Part shown: positions 48,824 through 58,653 of the stretch, in pieces
Layout: each line of letters opens with the position of its first letter
Numbering within the stretch: the stretch's first letter is position 1
NCBI RefSeq assembly: GCF_001679925.1
Contig: NZ_LYUZ01000001.1
Span: forward strand, 251,984 to 315,983
From: Leisingera sp. JC1
GTDB taxonomy: Bacteria; Pseudomonadota; Alphaproteobacteria; Rhodobacterales; Rhodobacteraceae
Length of the DNA stretch: 64,000 bases
Direction of reading: 5' to 3'
Translations under genes and position numbers: made by a program
The notes under the pieces: model-generated
What the model was told of the DNA's origin: nothing
What the model saw: the letters and a program-made list of their open reading frames with translations, nothing else
Databases searched by the model: none

Positions 48824-51433
48824 ATGCCCTTTGACAGCAGTGCCGACCCGGTCCTGAAACACCTGCGCTGGCCCCTCGGCCTGACGCGGGCCGGGCTGGT
48901 GGCAGAGCGGCTGTTGCGCAGCTTCTGGCCGCTGGCCTCGCTGCTGATGGCGGCGCTGGCGGCATTGATGCTGGGTCTGCACCAGATGCTGCCGGAACGG
49001 CTGATCTGGACCGGCGCGATTGCGGTGCTGATTGCCGCTGCTGCTGCCCTGGGCTGGGGGCTCTGGCGCTTCCGTTGGCCCAGCCGCGGGGAAGCGCTCG
49101 ACCGCCTGGACCAGACCTTGCCGGGCCGCCCGGTTTCGGCTCTTCTGGATACTCAGGCCATTGGCGCAGAGGATGCCGCTTCTGCTGCGCTGTGGCAGGC
49201 GCACCAGCGCCGGATGGCCGCAGCGGCGGCCAAGGCCAAGGCGCCAGCGCCTGACCTGAACATTGCTTCCTCCGACGCCTACGGCCTGCGTTACATGGCC
49301 GGGCTGATGCTGGCGGTGGCAGTTCTGTTCGGCTCGATCTGGCAAGTGGCCACGGTCAAGGATCTGGGCGCTGGCGGCAGTGCGGCGCTGAACGGTCCGG
49401 CCTGGGAGGGCTGGGCGGAACCGCCTGCCTATACCCGCCTGCCGGTGCTCTATCTGAATGATCAGGACGCCGATGTTCTGAAACTGCCGGAAGGCAGCCG
49501 CGTGACCCTGCGGTTCTACGGCGAGGTGGGCGCGCTGGAACTGGCAGAAACTGTCTCCGGCCTGGACAGCAGCGAAGCGGAATCCCCCCAGACCGCCATG
49601 GAATTCGACGTCACCCGCAGCGGCAGCTTTGCCATCGAGGGCGATGGCGGGCGCAGCTGGCAGGTGGAAGTGATCCCGGACAACCCACCCATGGTGGCTG
49701 TCGCGGGTGAGCCCGAGCTGGAAAACGACGGCTACACCACCCTGGGATTTGCGGCGCAGGATGACTACGGGGTGGCGGCAGGCCAGGTGCGCATCGCGCT
49801 GGATCTGGCGGCGGTCGAGCGGCAGCACGGGCTGGCCGCGGAGCCTGACCCGCGGGAGGCGATTGTGCTGGATCTGCCGCTGCCCTTGTCCGGCTCGCGT
49901 AAGGACTTCACCGAAAAGCTGGTTGAGGATTTTGCCAAGCACCCCTGGGCCAACCTGCCGGTGGTCTTCACCTTCTCGGCAGTGGATGAGGCAGGCCAGT
50001 CGTCTGCCGCCGCGGGATATGGTGCTGAACTGCTGACCCGCCGTTTCTTTGATCCGCTGGCCGCGGCTGTGATCGAACAGCGCCGCGACCTGTTGTGGGC
50101 GCGCGCCAATGCGGTGCGGGTGGCGCAGGTGATCCGCACCCTGACGCACCGCCCCGAGGGGCTGTTCCGCGACTACGGCGATTACCTGCGGCTGCGCACC
50201 ATTCTGCGGCGGCTGGAGAGCTATACTGTTGCCGGCACGATCTCTGAGCCGCGGCAGGAGGAGATCGCCACCGCGCTGTGGGATCTGGCGATCCAGCTGG
50301 AAGAGGGCGACGTGGGCGACGCGCTGGAGCGGATGCAGCGGGCGCAGGAGCGGCTGAGCCAGGCGATGCGCGACGGTGCCAGCGAGCAGGAGATTGCCCG
50401 GCTGATGCAGGAACTGCGCGAGGCCACCCAAGATTACATGCGCCAGCTCAGCCGTCAGGCAGAGGCGAACGGCGAGATGATGGACCCGGGTGATATGCCC
50501 GAGGACATGATGACGCTCAGCCAGGATGACCTGCAGGCGATGATGGACCGCATCCAGGAGCTGATGGAGCAGGGCCGCATGGCCGAGGCCGAACAGGCGC
50601 TGCGCGAGTTCCAGGAAATGATGGAGAACATGCAGATGACCCGCTCGCAGCAGGGGCAGGGTCAGGGCAACGAGGGCCGCGAGGCGATGGAGGGGCTGGC
50701 GGAGACCCTGCGCGAGCAGCAGGGCCTGTCGGATCAGGCCTTCCGCGATCTGCAGGAGCAGTTCAACCCCGGCGCCCGCAGCGGCGAGAACCAGGGCAAT
50801 GAGGGCCGCGACGGCGGATTGGGCCGCGGTCAGAGCCATCAGGGCGGCCAGGGCGGCGACAGCGGTCAGGATGGCCAGGGCGGTGAAGGCGCAGAGAGCC
50901 GCAATCCGGACGGCCAGGGCGGCAACGGGCGTGAACAGCCGGGGCAGGGCGGCTCACTGGCCGACCGCCAGCAGGCGCTGCGCCAGCAGCTGCAGCAGCA
51001 GCGCGAAGGATTGCCCTATCTGGGCGGTGAGGCCGGCGACGCCGCACGCGAGGCGCTGGACCGTGCGGGCCGCGCAATGGAAGGCGCCGAGGAGGCGCTG
51101 CGCGGCGGCGACAACGCCGAGGCCATAGACCGCCAGTCGGATGCAATGGAGGCGCTGCGTGAAGGCATGCGCAGCCTGGGCGAGGCGCTGGCGCAGCAGC
51201 AGCAGCAGCCGGGGCAGCAGAACGGGCAGCAGCCCTCTGCCACCGCGCAGGGGGACCGGCTGGACCCGCTGGGCCGCAACAACGGCAGTATTGATGATGG
51301 CGGCAAGGTGGGGGAAGGCACGGCCTACCGCCGCGCCTGGGATCTGCTGGAGGACATCCGCCGCCGGGCCGGAGAGCGCGAGCGCAGCGACCGCGAGCGC
51401 AGCTATCTGCAGCGGCTGCTGGACCGGTTCTGA
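48824..51433 (+). CDS. TIGR02302/DUF4175 family membrane protein
   Basis: The 869-residue protein has two hydrophobic helices near the N-terminus (about 34-52 and 62-78), a third at about 152-173, a beta-rich middle region (EPPAYTRLPVLYLND, PPMVAVAGEPELENDGY), and a long helical C-terminal half. The last 300 residues are very rich in Gln, Gly and Met with repeated QGGQGG-, MEQGRMAEAEQ- and QQQQPGQQ-like runs. I recognise the alphaproteobacterial TIGR02302 family; the function is unknown, probably cell-envelope. ATG 48824 fits the family start. The terminal repeats vary by slippage and may differ between strains. Confidence 0.88.
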   Translation: MPFDSSADPVLKHLRWPLGLTRAGLVAERLLRSFWPLASLLMAALAALMLGLHQMLPERLIWTGAIAVLIAAAAALGWGLWRFRWPSRGEALDRLDQTLPGRPVSALLDTQAIGAEDAASAALWQAHQRRMAAAAAKAKAPAPDLNIASSDAYGLRYMAGLMLAVAVLFGSIWQVATVKDLGAGGSAALNGPAWEGWAEPPAYTRLPVLYLNDQDADVLKLPEGSRVTLRFYGEVGALELAETVSGLDSSEAESPQTAMEFDVTRSGSFAIEGDGGRSWQVEVIPDNPPMVAVAGEPELENDGYTTLGFAAQDDYGVAAGQVRIALDLAAVERQHGLAAEPDPREAIVLDLPLPLSGSRKDFTEKLVEDFAKHPWANLPVVFTFSAVDEAGQSSAAAGYGAELLTRRFFDPLAAAVIEQRRDLLWARANAVRVAQVIRTLTHRPEGLFRDYGDYLRLRTILRRLESYTVAGTISEPRQEEIATALWDLAIQLEEGDVGDALERMQRAQERLSQAMRDGASEQEIARLMQELREATQDYMRQLSRQAEANGEMMDPGDMPEDMMTLSQDDLQAMMDRIQELMEQGRMAEAEQALREFQEMMENMQMTRSQQGQGQGNEGREAMEGLAETLREQQGLSDQAFRDLQEQFNPGARSGENQGNEGRDGGLGRGQSHQGGQGGDSGQDGQGGEGAESRNPDGQGGNGREQPGQGGSLADRQQALRQQLQQQREGLPYLGGEAGDAAREALDRAGRAMEGAEEALRGGDNAEAIDRQSDAMEALREGMRSLGEALAQQQQQPGQQNGQQPSATAQGDRLDPLGRNNGSIDDGGKVGEGTAYRRAWDLLEDIRRRAGERERSDRERSYLQRLLDRF

Positions 51434-51435
51434 CC

Positions 51436-51458
51436 CCGGCAGCACAGGGTGCTGCCGG
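51436..51458. terminator. Hairpin between DUF4175 gene and zinc-ribbon gene
   Basis: CCGGCAGCA (51436-51444) and TGCTGCCGG (51450-51458) form a perfect 9-bp stem between the two converging genes. There is no strong T-tract on either side. Confidence 0.5.
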
Positions 51459-51494
51459 TAGAGCCGCTGACCGGGATCTTCAGGGAAACTGTTA

Positions 51495-52559
51495 TTACTG
51501 AGTGGCGGTGACGGACTTCACCTGGCTGTCCAGCCACAGCCGCGCCTGATCCACCCAGTCCACATAGCTGCTGAGCGCCGGGTCCGCCAGCGGCAGCTTC
51601 TCGGCAATCAGCGGCGCCTTGTCATAGATCATCACCAGGATCAGCGCCGCAATCACCGACACCGCAAAACCGCGGGCAAAGCCGCTCTTGCGCCGCACCG
51701 GCAGCTCTTCCGGGTCTGCCAGCGGTGCGGGGGCCGGGCTGCCGGCAGAGCGCAGGGTGGAGTTGATTTCCTCGATGTCCGGCAGCAATTCCTTGCGTGA
51801 GCCGCTTTCGGCAGCGGCCAGCTGGCGCGGGTCCTCGCCGCGCATCCGCGCCATTCGGTCGCGCGCCTGGCGGCTGCGGCGGGCGGCTTCGTCATCCTCC
51901 GCGGGTGCAGCACCCTCCAGCCCCAGATCGGGCTGGGTTTCCAGGCTCTGGGCCTCTGCCTTGCGCAGTTCGGCCTCGCGCGCAGCTTCCTCGCGCAGGA
52001 TGTCGGACATTTCCGGGTCCAGCGTGCGTCCGCGTTGCGGCTGCGGTGCTTCTTCGGCGTGAAGGTCTTCGCCTTCGTCCTCGTCATGACTGCCGGACCG
52101 GTCATCGGCGTCTTCTTCAGAGGCCTCCTGCGGTGCGGCTGCGGCAGTTTCCGCCTCATCCGCAGGTTCCGGGCTGTCTTCTTGCGCGGTGTCTTCCGGC
52201 GTGCTGTCTTCCGCCTCAGGTTCAGGCTCTGGTTCAGCTTCCAGCTGCTGCCCGGCGTTCCGCTCGGCTTGCGCCGCTCTTTCCCGCTCTTCCTTCGCTT
52301 TCGCTGCGGCTTCCTGTTCGGCCTTTGCCGCCAGCTCCCGCTCTGCTTTCTCCCGTGCCTCGGCTTCTGCCGCGCGGGCAAAGGCTTCTTCGATGCCGAT
52401 GTTTTCCAGCGCATCCTCTGCCCCGGCTTCAGCGGTGCCTGCTGCCGCCTGGAACCAGGTCTGGCCGCAGTTGGAGCACTGCACATCGCGCCCCTCAGTC
52501 GGGATCACGTCCTCGGGAACCTCATATTGGGCTGCACAATTCGGGCAGGTCAGGCGCAT
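51495..52559 (-). CDS. Zinc-ribbon (MJ0042-type) protein with acidic linker and C-terminal membrane helix
   Basis: The 354-residue protein starts MRLTCPNCAAQYEVPEDVIP with CPNC and, later, CSNCGQTWFQ, a zinc ribbon of the MJ0042 type. A long Glu/Ala-rich charged region (about 45-270) is probably disordered. A hydrophobic segment near residue 295-312 anchors it, followed by a short soluble tail. The ATG at 52559 is the second of two adjacent ATGs; spacing to GAGGAG favours it. It is divergent from ftsE. Members in this group may be regulators of unknown type. Confidence 0.85.
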   Translation of the reverse strand: MRLTCPNCAAQYEVPEDVIPTEGRDVQCSNCGQTWFQAAAGTAEAGAEDALENIGIEEAFARAAEAEAREKAERELAAKAEQEAAAKAKEERERAAQAERNAGQQLEAEPEPEPEAEDSTPEDTAQEDSPEPADEAETAAAAPQEASEEDADDRSGSHDEDEGEDLHAEEAPQPQRGRTLDPEMSDILREEAAREAELRKAEAQSLETQPDLGLEGAAPAEDDEAARRSRQARDRMARMRGEDPRQLAAAESGSRKELLPDIEEINSTLRSAGSPAPAPLADPEELPVRRKSGFARGFAVSVIAALILVMIYDKAPLIAEKLPLADPALSSYVDWVDQARLWLDSQVKSVTATQ

Positions 52560-52766
52560 CATGCTCTCCTCGGCACCTTCCCGCCGCACTGGCCGGCGGC
52601 AGGTTGTTTTTCAAGGGATTATAGGCATCCGCCACAGGTGGTGAAAGTGGCAATTGCGGCAACGGTAAAGGCCCGTGTTTCCCTGCAACAGAGCCCCCAT
52701 TGAAACTGCCCGCCCCTTGGGGCAAAACAGCCGGGCGCAAACAGCAGGCGCGTTCAGGGGGCAGCA

Positions 52767-53444
52767 GTGATCGAGCTGGAAAATGTGGGCTACAATTACG
52801 GCGGCGGCGAGCTGCTGAACGGTGTCTCGGTGCAGCTGGCGCCGGGCTCGTTCCATTTCCTGACCGGCCCGTCCGGCGCGGGCAAAACCACGCTGCTGAA
52901 ACTCTGCTACGGGGCCTTGAACCCGACTGCAGGGCGGGTGCGCGCCTTCAACATGGACGTGCACGGGCTGGACCGCGACCAGATGGCCTATCTGCGCCGC
53001 CGGGTGGGCGTGGTGCATCAGGACTGCCGGTTCCTGGACCATTTGCCGGTGATCGAGAACATCGCGCTGCCGCTGCTGGTCTCGGGGCGCGAGCTGAGCC
53101 ACGAAGAGGCCAACCTGCAGGAATTGCTGAACTGGGTCGGCCTCAGCGAGCGTGCCCATGCGCTGCCGCCGGAGCTGTCGGGCGGCGAACGCCAGCGGGC
53201 GGCGCTGGCCCGTTCCGTGATCCTGTCGCCGGATGTGATCATCGCCGATGAGCCGACAGGCAATGTCGATTGGGAAATGTCGCAGCGGCTGCTGCAGCTG
53301 CTGGTGGAGCTGAACCGGATGGGCAAGACCATCCTGGTCGCCACCCATGACCTGTCGCTGATCCGCGCTGCTAAGAACCAGGTGCAGGCGCGGGTGCTGC
53401 GGATTTCCAACCGGCAGCTGCAACTGGCGGGGGCGGACCTATGA
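52767..53444 (+). CDS. ftsE: Cell division ATP-binding protein FtsE
   Basis: The 225-residue ABC ATPase has Walker A GPSGAGKTT (about 38-46), the signature LSGGERQRAALA and Walker B VIIADEPTGNVD. With FtsX it controls peptidoglycan hydrolases at the septum. It starts with GTG and overlaps ftsX by ATGA. No pcsB/envC-type partner is nearby. Confidence 0.95.
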   Translation: MIELENVGYNYGGGELLNGVSVQLAPGSFHFLTGPSGAGKTTLLKLCYGALNPTAGRVRAFNMDVHGLDRDQMAYLRRRVGVVHQDCRFLDHLPVIENIALPLLVSGRELSHEEANLQELLNWVGLSERAHALPPELSGGERQRAALARSVILSPDVIIADEPTGNVDWEMSQRLLQLLVELNRMGKTILVATHDLSLIRAAKNQVQARVLRISNRQLQLAGADL

Positions 53445-54340
53445 CCGAGGGCAGGCTGCGCAAGCTGATCCTGGGGGATGCCCAGGCTGACCGGGTGGTG
53501 CCGCCGAGCGGTTTTACCGCCCAGCTGACCCTGTTTGTCTCCGGCGCCATGGCGTTCCTCACGGTGTTTGCGCTGGCGCTGTCGATGGCCTCCGGCCGGC
53601 TGGCCGACCAATGGGCCGAGGAGCTGGCCCGCGCCGCCACCCTGCGCATCAACGCACCGGCAGAGCAGCGCGCGGCGCAGACCGAGGCAGCGCTGGAGAT
53701 CCTGCGCCAGACCCCCGGTGTGGCCACCGCACGGGCGCTGACCGGCGCGGAGCAGGCGGCGCTGCTGGCGCCCTGGTTCGGGGCCGGGGTGCCGGTGGGG
53801 GACCTGCCGCTGCCGCAATTGATTGAGGTGACCGGTGACGATGCCGGCTATGACGCCCAGGGTTTGCGGTTGCGGCTGCAGGCCGAGGTGCCGGGCGCGG
53901 TGCTGGATGACCACACCCGCTGGCGGGCACCACTGGTGGATGCCGCACAGGCGCTGCGCCGTCTCGCCTGGGTGTCGATCCTGCTGATCGGCGGGGCCAC
54001 TGCGGCGATGATCACTCTGGCCGCCAATGCCGCCCTGGCCGCAAACGCCCAGGTGATCGAGGTGCTGCGGCTGGTCGGCGCGCTTGACAGCTACATCGCC
54101 CAGGCCTTCATCCGCCGCTTCACCCTGCGGGCGCTGACCGGCACGGCCGTTGGCGTGGCAGCAGGCATGATCGGGGTTTTCCTGATGCCGGCAGCCTCCG
54201 CTGAGGGCGGTTTCCTGACCGGGCTCGGCTTTCAGGGCTTGGGCTGGCTGGCACCCTTGCTGATCCCGCCGCTGGGCGCGCTGGTGGCCTTTGCCGCCAC
54301 CACCCGGGCGGCCACCAAACGTCTGGGGGAACTGTCGTGA
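53441..54340 (+). CDS. ftsX: Cell division protein FtsX
   Basis: The 299-residue protein has an N-terminal cytoplasmic part, one helix at about 26-46 (FTAQLTLFVSGAMAFLTVFALALS), a large periplasmic domain (about 50-165), and three more helices (SILLIGGATAAMITLAANA; GTAVGVAAGMIGVFL; LAPLLIPPLGALVAFAA). This is the four-helix FtsX layout. It is coupled to ftsE upstream and plsC downstream by ATGA and GTGA overlaps. Confidence 0.93.
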   Translation: MTEGRLRKLILGDAQADRVVPPSGFTAQLTLFVSGAMAFLTVFALALSMASGRLADQWAEELARAATLRINAPAEQRAAQTEAALEILRQTPGVATARALTGAEQAALLAPWFGAGVPVGDLPLPQLIEVTGDDAGYDAQGLRLRLQAEVPGAVLDDHTRWRAPLVDAAQALRRLAWVSILLIGGATAAMITLAANAALAANAQVIEVLRLVGALDSYIAQAFIRRFTLRALTGTAVGVAAGMIGVFLMPAASAEGGFLTGLGFQGLGWLAPLLIPPLGALVAFAATTRAATKRLGELS

Positions 54341-55086
54341 AAAACCCGATCCAATGGCTGCGCTCGCTGGTCTTCATCACGCAGATGTATCTGGCGATGC
54401 TGGTGCTGGGCATCGTGTTTGCACCCTGGGCAATGGTGTCGCCCAAGGGTGCGCGCACGGCCTGCAAGACCTATGCCCGCTGGTCGCTGTGGACCGCCCG
54501 CTGGATGGTCGGCATCCGCTCCGAGGTGCGCGGGCAGGTGCCCGAGGGCGAGGTGATCGTCGCCGCCAAGCATCAGAGTTTCCTGGATATCCTGATCATC
54601 TTCAACGCGGTGCCCTCAGCCCGGTTCATCATGAAGAAAGAACTGATGTGGACGCCCGTTATAGGCGTCTACGCCAAGCGGCTGGGCTGCGTGCCGGTGA
54701 ACCGCGGCAAGCGCGGTGCGGCGATTGCCAAGATGGTCAAGGATGTCGCCAAGGAAAGCACCGAGCCGGGCCAGCTGATCATTTATTCGCAGGGCACCCG
54801 CGTGGCGCCCGGTGCCAGGAAACCCTACAAGATCGGCACCGCGGTTCTCTATGACGGGCTGAACCAGCCCTGCGTGCCGGCTGCCACCAATGTCGGCGTG
54901 TTCTGGCCCCGCACCGGCATCTACCGCAAGCCGGGCCTGGCGGTGGTGGAATTCCTGGAGCCGATGCAGCCGGGCCTTGCCCGCGACGAGTTCATGGCGC
55001 AGCTGGAAGAGCGGGTCGAGAGCCGCTCAGACGCGCTGATGCGCGAAGCCGGTTTCAATCCCGACCAGTCAGCCGTTCAGGCCTGA
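54337..55086 (+). CDS. plsC: 1-acyl-sn-glycerol-3-phosphate acyltransferase
   Basis: The 249-residue enzyme makes phosphatidic acid. It has an N-terminal hydrophobic helix, the HX4D motif in AAKHQSFLDIL (about 76-81), GCVPVNRGKRG (substrate binding) and SQGTRVAPGARKPYK in place of the usual EGTR. It starts with GTG overlapping the ftsX stop, so the three genes form one operon. With PlsY (1960-2565) the window covers both acylation steps of phospholipid synthesis. Confidence 0.93.
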   Translation: MKNPIQWLRSLVFITQMYLAMLVLGIVFAPWAMVSPKGARTACKTYARWSLWTARWMVGIRSEVRGQVPEGEVIVAAKHQSFLDILIIFNAVPSARFIMKKELMWTPVIGVYAKRLGCVPVNRGKRGAAIAKMVKDVAKESTEPGQLIIYSQGTRVAPGARKPYKIGTAVLYDGLNQPCVPAATNVGVFWPRTGIYRKPGLAVVEFLEPMQPGLARDEFMAQLEERVESRSDALMREAGFNPDQSAVQA

Positions 55087-55275
55087 TCCGGCGGCCTGGC
55101 CGGCTGTTCCGGCTGCGCGCTGCAGGCCACGGCGCCAATTTGCCGGGGTGACGGTTCGCCCGAAACAGTCTAGCCTTGCCGCAAGAATGCGCAGCAGGCC
55201 GCTGCCCGGCGGCAGGGTCTGCCATGCGCGCAACAAGTGCCGATGGCAGGCAGTAAATGAGCGGGCAGTAAAAGA

Positions 55276-56283
55276 ATGAGCGAATTCCTGGCTTCCTATC
55301 TGGCTTATGCCAGAGATGTTCTCCTGTATTTTCTCGACCCCGGGCAGCGCGTTTTCTACCTCTATATCGCGACCTCCGTTCTGGCGGCCTACGGGGTCTA
55401 CCTGTTCCAGCGCAGGCAGAGCCGCAACGCCGCTGAGGGTTCCTTTCTGGCGTTTCTGTTTCCCAAGTCGGTGTGGTCGCATCCGTCAGCCTGGCTTGAT
55501 GTGCGTTATTTCTTCTTCCACAAACTGCTGGCGCATTTCCTGCTGCTGGGGCTTTTTGCCGGTACTGCAGCCACGGTGTTCCGCTGGATCACCGGCCATG
55601 CGATCACCTCTCTGCCCGTCACTGCCGAAGGCGCCGCGGGCTGGGGGATCGTGATCGGCTACATGCTGGTCAGCACAATCGTGCTCGACCTGATCGGCTA
55701 TACCGTGCACTACCTGCAGCACAAGGTGCCGATCCTGTGGGAGTTCCACAAGGTGCACCACAGCGCCGAGGTGATGCATCCGCTGTCCAACTACCGCGAG
55801 CACCCGGTGGACAACTTCTTCTATCTGCTGCTGATCGGCGCGGGCTACGGGGCGGTCGCCGGCGGTGTCTACCAGTATGCCGCGGTGGTGCCGAGCGTCC
55901 CCAGCATTCTGGGCGTGCCCATCCTGATGTTTGTCTTCAACATCCTGGCCTATAACCTGCGCCATTCCCACGTCTGGCTGCGCTGGCCCGGCATCTGGTC
56001 CAAGGTCTTCCCGTCGCCGGCTCATCACCATGTGCACCACAGCTGCCATCCGGACCATTTCGACAAGAACTTTGCCTTTATGTTTCCGGTCTGGGACGTG
56101 ATTTTCGGCACCTATGAAATGCCGGAGGACAACCGCGATGTGAAATTCGGTGTCGCGGGCATGAAACCGATGGAGATGGACACCTGCTGGAAGCTCTATT
56201 CCATCCCCTTCGTCAAGGCCGCGCGCCGTCTGAAGCGGAGCGGCAAAACAGCAGGGCGCAGCAGCCGGACGGACGCCCGATAA
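55276..56283 (+). CDS. Sterol desaturase/fatty-acid hydroxylase superfamily protein (second copy)
   Basis: The 335-residue membrane protein has the histidine boxes HYLQH (about 145-149), HKVHHS (about 157-162) and HHHVHHS (about 246-252). It differs much from the 310-residue protein at 41877-42809 and is probably another subfamily with another lipid substrate. The first 100 residues contain several helices. It is a single gene with 190 bases of spacer before it, in which I see a GC-rich inverted repeat (GGCCTGGCC/GGCTGCGC) but no operator. Confidence 0.9.
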   Translation: MSEFLASYLAYARDVLLYFLDPGQRVFYLYIATSVLAAYGVYLFQRRQSRNAAEGSFLAFLFPKSVWSHPSAWLDVRYFFFHKLLAHFLLLGLFAGTAATVFRWITGHAITSLPVTAEGAAGWGIVIGYMLVSTIVLDLIGYTVHYLQHKVPILWEFHKVHHSAEVMHPLSNYREHPVDNFFYLLLIGAGYGAVAGGVYQYAAVVPSVPSILGVPILMFVFNILAYNLRHSHVWLRWPGIWSKVFPSPAHHHVHHSCHPDHFDKNFAFMFPVWDVIFGTYEMPEDNRDVKFGVAGMKPMEMDTCWKLYSIPFVKAARRLKRSGKTAGRSSRTDAR

Positions 56284-56331
56284 CCGCCTGCCCGGACCGC
56301 GGGGAGGGGCCGGCGCCCCGGTTGCGGGCGG

Positions 56332-56640
56332 TCAGCGGATCACGTCGCCGATCAGGATTTGCGGCTGCACATCGGTGAAATTCGGAATGTCCTCCAGCGC
56401 AGGCCCTGCGGCCTTCATTGCCGCATCCATCGCCGCCTGATCGGCAAAAACCAATGTGGCGATGGCAAAGAACGGCGGCGCGATGTCCGGCCCGCCTGCC
56501 AGCCCCTTGGTCACCACAGCCGACTGGATATGCGGCCCCATGTGCTGGTCCACGATCTGCATGTGGGTGTCAGCGTAGTAAGCGTAGTCGAAGGTTTTGC
56601 CTTCGGCAGCCGGGTAGATGACTTGCAATGAAACGGGCAT
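56332..56640 (-). CDS. EthD-family protein
   Basis: The 102-residue protein has the EthD pattern: LQVIYPAAEGKTFDYAYYADTHMQIVDQHM at the N-terminus, with ferredoxin-like strands later (FFAIATLVFADQAAMDAAM). EthD proteins are small dimeric alpha-beta barrels; the substrate is unknown. ATG 56640 fits the family start. It lies downstream of the lpd terminator, so it has a separate transcript. Confidence 0.88.
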   Translation of the reverse strand: MPVSLQVIYPAAEGKTFDYAYYADTHMQIVDQHMGPHIQSAVVTKGLAGGPDIAPPFFAIATLVFADQAAMDAAMKAAGPALEDIPNFTDVQPQILIGDVIR

Positions 56641-56702
56641 GGGGATGTCTCCTGAAAGGGAATAGCTGCCCCAGTCATATGCTGATTTGCTTCCGTGCAA
56701 AA

Positions 56703-56731
56703 CCAAAAGGGCAGCCCCGACGGGCTGCCCT
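56703..56731 (-). terminator. Intrinsic terminator after lpd
   Basis: AGGGCAGCCC-CGAC-GGGCTGCCCT is a perfect 10-bp stem; on the minus strand TTTTGGTT follows. It lies 26 bases past the lpd stop. Confidence 0.9.
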
Positions 56732-56756
56732 GAACTTTCTGCCGGGGGGGCGCCGC

Positions 56757-58148
56757 TCAGCTGTGGATTGGCCCGTCGCCGCAGGCCAGCGCGGCTTCGC
56801 GCACGGCCTCAGAATAAGTCGGGTGGGCGTGGCAGGTCAGGGCCACGTCCTCCGCTGAGGCGCCGAATTCCATTGCCACGCAGAGCTCATGGATCATGTC
56901 GCCCGCTGCCGGACCGATGATAGCGGCGCCCAGGATGCGGTCGGTTTCCGCATCGGTGATGATCTTCACAAAACCGCCCTCAGCCTGGTTCACAGCCTTG
57001 GCGCGGGCGTTGCCCATGAACATGAACTTGCCCACCTTGACCTTCTTGCCTTCGGCCTTGAGCGCGTCCTCGGTCGCACCGACGGTGGCCACCTCGGGCG
57101 TGGTGTAGACGACGCCCGGAATGACGCCGTAGTTCACATGGCCGTGCTTGCCGGCAATCACCTCGGCAACCGCCATGCCTTCATCCTCGGCCTTATGGGC
57201 CAGCATCGGGCCTTCGATGACATCACCGATGGCGTAAATGCCGGGCAGGTTGGTGCGCCAGTGGTTGTCGGTGGCGATCTGGCCGCGCTCGGTCATCTTG
57301 ATCCCCAGCGCATCCAGCCCCAGCCCTTCGGAGTAGGGTTTGCGGCCGGTCGCCACCAGAACCACATCGGCGTCCAGCGTGACCTCGTCGCCGCCCTTCT
57401 TGGGCTGGTATTTGACCTTGGCCTTGGTCTTGGAGGTTTCCACCCCCTGCACCGCGGCGCCCAGGATGATGTTGAGGCCCTGTTTCTCCAGGATCCGCTT
57501 GAAGGAACGCTGCACATCCTTGTCCATGCCGGGGCAGACTGCGTCCATGTATTCGACCACGGTCACTTCCGACCCGAGGCGGGCATAGACCGAGCCCAGT
57601 TCCAGACCGATGACGCCGGCGCCGATCACTGCCAGCTTTTTCGGGATCTTCGGCAGCTCCAGCGCGCCGGTGGAGGAAACCACGATCTTCTCGTCGATCT
57701 CGACACCCGGAATGGAGGCGGGCACCGAGCCGGAGGCGATCACGATGTTCTTGGCCTCATGCACCGCGTCGCCGACCTGCACCTTGCCGGCCGCCGGGAT
57801 GGAGGCCCAGCCCTTGATCCAGTCGATCTTGTTCTTCTTGAACAGAAACTCGATGCCGCCGGTGTTCTGGCCGATCACCTCATCCTTGTAGGCCTTCATC
57901 TGGTCCCAGTCGACCGAGGGCGATTTTCCCTTGAGGCCCATATGGGCAAAGTTGTGCTCTGCCTCATGCAGCAGGTGGGTCGAGTGCAGCAGCGCCTTGG
58001 AGGGGATGCAGCCCACGTTCAGGCAGGTGCCGCCAAGGGTCTCGCGGCCCTCGACAACAGCTGTTTTCAGTCCCAGCTGGGCGCAGCGGATGGCGCAGAC
58101 ATAGCCGCCGGGGCCGGCGCCGATTACGATGACGTCATATTGGGACAT
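56757..58148 (-). CDS. lpd: Dihydrolipoyl dehydrogenase (E3)
   Basis: The 463-residue flavoprotein reoxidises dihydrolipoamide of the 2-oxoglutarate dehydrogenase complex. It has the FAD motif [15 protein letters not shown], the redox disulfide [13 protein letters not shown] (about 38-50), the NAD motif [19 protein letters not shown] and the C-terminal His-Glu pair in [11 protein letters not shown]. It is the last gene of the sucA-sucB-lpd cluster, separated from sucB by three small genes. ATG 58148 is chosen by family start. Confidence 0.97.
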   Translation of the reverse strand: MSQYDVIVIGAGPGGYVCAIRCAQLGLKTAVVEGRETLGGTCLNVGCIPSKALLHSTHLLHEAEHNFAHMGLKGKSPSVDWDQMKAYKDEVIGQNTGGIEFLFKKNKIDWIKGWASIPAAGKVQVGDAVHEAKNIVIASGSVPASIPGVEIDEKIVVSSTGALELPKIPKKLAVIGAGVIGLELGSVYARLGSEVTVVEYMDAVCPGMDKDVQRSFKRILEKQGLNIILGAAVQGVETSKTKAKVKYQPKKGGDEVTLDADVVLVATGRKPYSEGLGLDALGIKMTERGQIATDNHWRTNLPGIYAIGDVIEGPMLAHKAEDEGMAVAEVIAGKHGHVNYGVIPGVVYTTPEVATVGATEDALKAEGKKVKVGKFMFMGNARAKAVNQAEGGFVKIITDAETDRILGAAIIGPAAGDMIHELCVAMEFGASAEDVALTCHAHPTYSEAVREAALACGDGPIHS

Positions 58149-58218
58149 AGGTCGGTTTTCCTCGTTTCTCCCCGGTTCCGTTTCTCGGAACACGCGTTAG
58201 GGGATTGTGGTGTTATGA

Positions 58219-58488
58219 TCAGACCGGGGTCAACATCTTGATCGAGATATTGGTGACCCCGTCGCGTTCAAGGTGCATGGCAAGCTCTTCCGAGCCGAAA
58301 AAGGCGCGGGCCTTCTCCAGATCGGTGATAGCGAACAGCGCCACGGCGTGGTTCTTGCGGTCCGGATCGCTCCAGACGTTCAAATCGGTGATGCCCGCGG
58401 CCTGCCGGTTGCGCTTGTCCTGCCGGAACACGGTGAGCCAGGCGGTGAAATCGGCCACATCGGCCTGCCAGAGAACATGGGTTGCCAT
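58219..58488 (-). CDS. Small protein of ferredoxin-like fold between MAPEG gene and lpd
   Basis: The 89-residue protein starts MATHVLWQADVADFTAWLTVFRQDKRNRQAAG and ends with LEKARAFFGSEELAMHLERDGV. The pattern of alternating strands and helices with a first-strand H-V-L and an F-x-A-W-L helix resembles small antibiotic-monooxygenase or EthD-like dimers; that is a guess. No known function; the position within the lpd/suc cluster is the only clue. Confidence 0.7.
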   Translation of the reverse strand: MATHVLWQADVADFTAWLTVFRQDKRNRQAAGITDLNVWSDPDRKNHAVALFAITDLEKARAFFGSEELAMHLERDGVTNISIKMLTPV

Positions 58489-58629
58489 CGGGGTTACTCC
58501 TTTATCCGTATTGAGGGCAGGATGCCCCGGTAAGGGTAAGGAGCGCTTTGATTCCACTCAAGAAAGGCGTGTGCCGCAGAAGTTTCCGCAGAATAGCGGC
58601 GCTGCCCCCGGCTTGGGCGGAGCCAATTT

Positions 58630-58652
58630 GAGTATTTTCGGAAAGGTGAAAG
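58630..58652 (+). repeat. GAGTATTT-type short motif after the MAPEG gene
   Basis: The stretch GAGTATTTTCGGAAAGGTGA... lies just beyond the stop of the minus-strand MAPEG gene and resembles the copies at 26309-26333 (inverted) and 47253-47277. Confidence 0.5.
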
Positions 58653-58653
58653 C

